DNA from: Candidatus Opimibacter skivensis
GTDB taxonomy: Bacteria > Bacteroidota > Bacteroidia > Chitinophagales > Saprospiraceae
Direction: 5' to 3'
Length of the DNA stretch: 64,000 bases
NCBI GenBank assembly: GCA_016722045.1
Contig: JADKGY010000032.1
Location: forward strand, 230,001-294,000
The translations under genes were made by a program, and so were the position numbers. Positions 60,308 to 64,000 of the stretch are shown piece after piece (position 1 is the first letter of the stretch; every line of letters starts with the position of its first letter). The notes below the pieces were generated by a model, which did not search any database, was not told the DNA's origin, and saw only the letters and a program-made list of their open reading frames with translations.

Positions 60308-61813
60308 GTGGTTATACACATCCAGGCACGGGTAAAAAATCTGGTTTGTGCCTTGATCCTCCTATTTATTTCACTCCCTTCATTCTGCCAGGATATATAC
60401 TGGACTGAAGAAGCAAAAACAGCTTATGGCTACATCAGTGAGCTTCGCATTGATGAAAGCATGTATATCATACGGCTTCAGTCGATCACGCATCCTGACA
60501 ATCTGATCTGGCCTTATCTTGAAGACTATGCTTTATTTCTTCAGATATTTTTACAAGAAGACGTCTATAAAATTCCTGACTTTTTAGAGAGTTCATCATT
60601 ACGCTCGGATAGGATATCTGTAGTGTCGGATGGCAACCCATTGTCACTAATGTGTCAGGCTCAGATACAACTCCATCAATGTGCGTTGCGGATGGAACAA
60701 GGTCAATTTGTTTCTGCGGCGACTGATCTCAATCAGGCATTCAAGTTGTTGAAGAAAAATCAAAAATTATATCCTGATGATTTTGCAAACCTCCGGCTTT
60801 ATGCTCTGATTAAAATTGCATTCGGAGCGATACCTGATCAATACCGATGGCTTGTAACCCTGGTGACCAGTCTGAACGGATCTATTGATGAAGGATTGAA
60901 AGAGTTGCATATGATCATAGATAAAAGTACTCCTGACAACAATATTTTTCTCCAGGAAACTATCTTACTGACTGCATTGGCTGAAACAAGACTGAATAAT
61001 AAACCTGAAAATGGATTACAACTGCTGAACAAGTATTGTGGCAAAGTTCCCACAAACAGGTTCATTCAGTATGTGATGGCAAACGTCAACATTGCGGCCG
61101 GTAATAATGAAGCGGCGATCAAGGCATTAGTACAGGAGACTGGCGGGCCAAAAACATTAAAAATTCCGTTCATGGATTTTATGCTTGGCCGATGTAAACT
61201 TTGCAAAGGAGATGATGATGCCGATATTTATTTTAAAAACTTTATACTGTTCAATAAAGGAAAGCATTATTTAAAAGAAGCATATCAGAAATTAGGATGG
61301 TATTCGCTTCTGAGAGGCGATGAAGTAAGTTATGCTGCGAATATGCAGCAGATCCTTTTGAAGGGAGTCACTACGACCGATCAGGATCAGCAGGCCATGA
61401 GGGAGGCAGAGACAAAAGAAAAACCTCATCCTGTGTTGTTAAAATGCCGGTTATTGTTTGATGGAGGTTATTATGATCAGGCTCTGGCGATCTTATCTGA
61501 TGCTTTTTTCAATAGTCTTGTTCACCAGACCCAGCGGCTTGAATTTTTGTATCGAAAAGGAAGGTGTCTGCAGGCTAAAAAATCATATGCCGAAGCGCTG
61601 CACTATTATAGTCTGGCGATGAAATTTGGTGAAGAAGACCTGCATTACTATGCGTGTAGTGCCGCACTTGAGAGTGGGGTTATCCATGAGACGCTTGGGA
61701 GTGACTGGGCAGCGGCTAAGTTTTACAATATGTGTCTTAATATGTCGCCGGAGACGTATAGTACCAGTTTGCATCAGAAAGCGAGGACGGGGCTGAGTAG
61801 GATAGGACTATAA
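60308..61813 (+). CDS. Secreted TPR-like protein, unknown
   Basis: A 501-residue exported protein from GTG at 60308 with signal peptide ('LVCALILLFISLPSFCQ'). Helical repeats resembling TPR units fill the rest ('LHQCALRMEQGQFVSAATDL', 'CRLLFDGGYYDQALAILSDA', 'GRCLQAKKSYAEALHYYSLA'). It is the last gene of the run panD - flippase - rfaE2 - Nif3 - zinc ribbon - TPR. A role as periplasmic scaffold is likely but unspecified. The stop TAA (61811-61813) touches a 9-mer array. Confidence 0.8.
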   Translation: MVIHIQARVKNLVCALILLFISLPSFCQDIYWTEEAKTAYGYISELRIDESMYIIRLQSITHPDNLIWPYLEDYALFLQIFLQEDVYKIPDFLESSSLRSDRISVVSDGNPLSLMCQAQIQLHQCALRMEQGQFVSAATDLNQAFKLLKKNQKLYPDDFANLRLYALIKIAFGAIPDQYRWLVTLVTSLNGSIDEGLKELHMIIDKSTPDNNIFLQETILLTALAETRLNNKPENGLQLLNKYCGKVPTNRFIQYVMANVNIAAGNNEAAIKALVQETGGPKTLKIPFMDFMLGRCKLCKGDDDADIYFKNFILFNKGKHYLKEAYQKLGWYSLLRGDEVSYAANMQQILLKGVTTTDQDQQAMREAETKEKPHPVLLKCRLLFDGGYYDQALAILSDAFFNSLVHQTQRLEFLYRKGRCLQAKKSYAEALHYYSLAMKFGEEDLHYYACSAALESGVIHETLGSDWAAAKFYNMCLNMSPETYSTSLHQKARTGLSRIGL

Positions 61814-61896
61814 AAGGCGGAAAAGGTAGAAAAGGCAGAAAAGGCAGAAAGGGCGGAAAAGGCGGAAAGGGCGGAAAGGGCGGAAAGGCAGTAAGG
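61813..61896. repeat. AAGGCGGAA 9-mer tandem array after the TPR gene
   Basis: About nine units of AAGGCNGAA (AAGGCGGAA, AAGGTAGAA, AAGGCAGAA, GGGCGGAAA) begin on the last base of the stop codon. The unit is related to the array at 29237-29452. Confidence 0.85.
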
Positions 61897-61948
61897 GATA
61901 AAGCATCTATTTATCACCAAAAAATCATACAAAAACAATTGGGGGAAG

Positions 61949-62022
61949 TAGCGTGAGGCGGGATTGAACCGCCGACCTTGCGATTATGAATCGCACGCTC
62001 TAACCATCTGAGCTACCACGCC
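61949..62022 (-). tRNA. tRNA with CAU anticodon (elongator Met most likely)
   Basis: A 74-nt cloverleaf: acceptor GGCGTGG pairs with TCACGCT (G-U at both ends), D stem GCTC/GAGC, anticodon arm TGCGA-TTCATAA-TCGCA with CAU, and T arm GGCGG-TTCAATC-CCGCC. CCA is not encoded. A G1-U72 pair rather than a C-A mismatch argues against initiator tRNA. Ile2 (lysidine-modified CAU) cannot be excluded. Confidence 0.9.
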
Positions 62023-62090
62023 AAAAAAGGACTGCAAATATAGGAGAATTCTCCTTTTTGGGGAGGTCAGGCGTAGATAAAGAAGGTTTG

Positions 62091-62474
62091 TTATCCTAGA
62101 AAGCGGTCTCTCCACTCTACAGGAGGAATCGGGCAGCTGTCATATCGGTTCCCGTATTTGTATCGCCTGGCAGCTATCCAGTCATATACACCGTCACGGA
62201 TGAATCCTGGGACGAAGAAAAAAACAAGACCTAAATACAGAGGAAAGCCGAGATATTTAAGAATACGCAATACTGCTGTGCTTCGCAGGAAAATTTGATC
62301 TTCATCCAGAAGAATGATTGTGTTTTCATCAAGATATTCATTGAGAAGAGGCTTCAACAATTCCTTTGCCGTTTCACTTTCGAGGGCTGCGAAATGAAAG
62401 ACTTTTTTCTTATCCCATTTGACGATTCGTTTCACCCAGGTATTGCACATGGGACAGACACCATCGTAGAAAAT
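62091..62474 (-). CDS. DCC-family thiol-disulfide oxidoreductase-like protein, start region disrupted
   Basis: A DUF393/DCC protein of about 128 residues: 'IFYDGVCPMCNTWVKRIVKW' holds the D-x2-C-x2-C motif. 'FHFAALESETAKEL' and 'RSTAVLRILKYLGFPLYL' follow, ending 'YDWIAARRYKYGNRYDSCPI'. The first ATG (62450) falls within the CxxC motif, after the first Cys, so translation must begin upstream. The frame there offers only ATT (62474) or ATA (62477). A TTTTCGA heptamer array overlaps exactly the place where ATG-AAA-ATA-ATT would be expected, and it reads TCG instead. The gene may use a non-standard start or be inactivated. Confidence 0.78.
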   Translation of the reverse strand: MFYDGVCPMCNTWVKRIVKWDKKKVFHFAALESETAKELLKPLLNEYLDENTIILLDEDQIFLRSTAVLRILKYLGFPLYLGLVFFFVPGFIRDGVYDWIAARRYKYGNRYDSCPIPPVEWRDRFLG

Positions 62475-62475
62475 T

Positions 62476-62503
62476 ATTTTCGATTTTCGATTTTCGATTT
62501 TGG
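62476..62503. repeat. ATTTTCG heptamer array at the DCC gene start
   Basis: Four units (three ATTTTCG and one ATTTTGG) run across the start region of the DCC-family gene. The expected start codon position (62481-62483) lies inside the array. Confidence 0.8.
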
Positions 62504-62624
62504 AATCGGGATTTAGGATTTACAAATATTGAGTTTATTTCGATGCCGGATTAATGGATACCGGATGCCGGACTCGTGATGCATATTTTCCCTCCCGTTT
62601 CATTCATCACGTCTCACTATTCAC

Positions 62625-63980
62625 TTATCCGAACACTTCTTCAAACAATTCTCTAAGCAATCTGACTTCAATGACGGATGAATTTTTTGATGATTTTTCT
62701 AACTGACTGCCGGCAGGGATATAGATTTTTTTATAGCCTAAACGTTTTGCTTCTGCCACTCTGAGATCAACCTGCTGGACGGGACGAATTTCTCCGGAGA
62801 GGCCTACTTCACCAGCGAAACAAACATCTCTTGGAACCGGAATATCCTGGAGTGAGGAAACAAGTGCAACAGCAAGTGCAAGATCGATAGCCGGTTCGTT
62901 TACTTTCAATCCGCCGGCAACATTTAAAAAGACATCCTGATTGCCAAAAAAGAAACCACATCGTTTTTCCAGTACTGCAAGCATAAGATGAAGACGACGG
63001 ATATCATAACCGGTAGTTGAGCGCTGAGCAGTTCCATAGACTGCTGTACTAACCAACGCTTGTGTTTCAATTAAGAACGGTCTGAACCCTTCGCATACAA
63101 GTGCGATGCAGGAACCTGATGTGCCTTGTATGTGATCAGCAGGGATAAGCCATTCAGAAGGATTTTCTACAGGGACTAAACCCAGGCCTTTCATTTCATA
63201 GATGCCGATTTCACGCGTAGAGCCAAAACGGTTTTTAATACATCTCAATAATCTCAAATGATATTGACGATCGCCTTCAAGATGAAGTACTACATCGACG
63301 ATGTGCTCCATCAATTTTGGTCCGGCGATATCTCCTTCTTTGGTGATGTGGCCTACCATGATGATCGTGATACCCGTTTGTTTCGCCAGTTGTTGCAGAC
63401 GATAACTGCATTCTCTTATCTGACTTACAGATCCCGGAACAGATTCAAGTTCGGGAGAATACATAGTCTGAACTGAATCAATGATGACGATGCCGGACTG
63501 TATGTCGATGATGGCTTCAATGATTTTATTCAGATCCGTCTCCGCGAGTATATGACAATTGTCGCCTTTGATATTTAATCGCTGAGCGCGCATTTTTATC
63601 TGCGATGCACTTTCTTCGCCTGAAATATATAGGATACGGAGTGAAGGATTTGCGGCCAATTGCAAACACAAAGTTGATTTACCTGCACCAGGTTCTCCTG
63701 CCATCAGAATCAACGAGCCGGGAACGATACCACCGCCGAGCACTCGCTCCAATTCGCTGTCACCAAGGGCAACACGCATTTCATTTTCAATGTTCAGTTC
63801 TGAAAGAAGAGTGGGAATGCTTTTTTCTTTTTCAGCTAATCGAACACTTTGGGGAGTCGCAGATTGAATGATTTCTTCTGTGAAGGTGTCCCATTCATTG
63901 CATTGCGGGCATCTTCCCAGCCGGTTGGAAGAGGTGGCACCGCAATTGTTGCAGACGAACCGGGTTTTGATTTTGCTCAT
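62625..63980 (-). CDS. radA: DNA repair protein RadA
   Basis: A 451-residue RadA (Sms), a RecA-like branch-migration helicase in recombination. The N-terminal zinc finger 'CNNCGATSSNRLGRCPQC' comes first, then Walker A 'AGEPGAGKSTLCLQL' (about 93-107). The RadA-specific 'CIKNRFGSTREIGIYEM' (KNRFG) and a C-terminal Lon-like domain ('EVGLSGEIRPVQQVDLRVAE') follow. It appears complete, with its start 20 bp inside the window end. Confidence 0.97.
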   Translation of the reverse strand: MSKIKTRFVCNNCGATSSNRLGRCPQCNEWDTFTEEIIQSATPQSVRLAEKEKSIPTLLSELNIENEMRVALGDSELERVLGGGIVPGSLILMAGEPGAGKSTLCLQLAANPSLRILYISGEESASQIKMRAQRLNIKGDNCHILAETDLNKIIEAIIDIQSGIVIIDSVQTMYSPELESVPGSVSQIRECSYRLQQLAKQTGITIIMVGHITKEGDIAGPKLMEHIVDVVLHLEGDRQYHLRLLRCIKNRFGSTREIGIYEMKGLGLVPVENPSEWLIPADHIQGTSGSCIALVCEGFRPFLIETQALVSTAVYGTAQRSTTGYDIRRLHLMLAVLEKRCGFFFGNQDVFLNVAGGLKVNEPAIDLALAVALVSSLQDIPVPRDVCFAGEVGLSGEIRPVQQVDLRVAEAKRLGYKKIYIPAGSQLEKSSKNSSVIEVRLLRELFEEVFG

Positions 63981-64000
63981 TATTTGTTTTCTACTGTTTT

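Noticed and set aside
61949..62022. Initiator tRNA-fMet
   Set aside because: The first pair is G-U, not the C-A mismatch of initiators.

Overview
The window looks like a chromosomal segment of a Bacteroidota bacterium, most likely from the Saprospiria/Chitinophagia side of the phylum. The reasons are lineage-typical families (DUF4270, DUF4290, DUF2480, DUF6427, DUF4394 and DUF4920 proteins, a MurF-Alr fusion, a trio of SurA/parvulin foldases), a giant secreted protein with a type IX secretion (T9SS type B) C-terminal domain, few purine-rich ribosome binding sites, and several promoters of the Bacteroidota form TAnnTTTG. I see no prophage, transposase, CRISPR array or plasmid function. It reads as core genome with unusually repeat-rich spacers. 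Family names are assigned from sequence memory, not from database searches.

Layout. 1-3.8 kb (minus): MacA/MacB/TolC-type export operon whose TolC gene is broken by several frameshifts. 4.1-9.9 kb (plus): serC overlapping a YgjP-like metallopeptidase, three small soluble domain proteins, an Fe-S APS reductase and an NAD-dependent epimerase. 10.1-15.1 kb (plus): GT5-like glycogen synthase domain, DUF4270 lipoprotein, glmS, DUF4290. 15.6-18.6 kb (plus): GT-C-like membrane protein and FkbM methyltransferase. 18.8-21.6 kb (minus): RNase R and an unknown protein. 21.7-24.8 kb (plus): lipoprotein, beta-barrel and di-haem peroxidase. 25-29.2 kb (minus): htpG and a GT-C glycosyltransferase. 29.5-33.8 kb (minus): three periplasmic foldases. 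34.3-38.4 kb (minus): 1334-residue T9SS cargo. 38.9-44.1 kb (minus): remnant of a second cargo gene, murF-alr, DUF2480, scpB, a small membrane protein and DUF6427. 44.2-46.7 kb (plus): O-antigen ligase and polyprenyl synthase. 46.7-53.8 kb (minus): murA, two DUF4394 lipoproteins, rplI-rpsR-rpsF and a MORN-caspase. 53.9-61.8 kb: DUF4920, BioD-like/DRTGG, panC, then panD, a flippase-like protein, rfaE2, Nif3-like, zinc ribbon and TPR proteins. 61.9-64 kb (minus): tRNA(CAU), a DCC-family protein and radA.

Functionally the window is dominated by envelope biogenesis: amino-sugar and peptidoglycan precursors (GlmS, MurA, MurF-Alr), polyprenyl carriers, O-antigen and GT-C glycosyltransferases, outer-membrane protein folding (SurA-like trio) and T9SS export. 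Pantothenate synthesis, small-subunit ribosomal proteins and RNA decay are added.

The most striking non-gene signal is a set of short tandem arrays with different sequences but mostly a 7-nt unit. Several begin exactly at, or contain, the stop codon of a gene (macB, the metallopeptidase, glmS, DUF4290, the TPR protein), and one has apparently overwritten a start region (DCC gene). Other points for follow-up: a candidate small RNA divergent from htpG between a sigma-54-like promoter and a strong terminator; a duplicated gene-end segment that preserves the last 32 codons of a lost T9SS cargo gene; a secreted MORN-caspase; MurA with Asp in place of the fosfomycin-target Cys; and a 29-G homopolymer.
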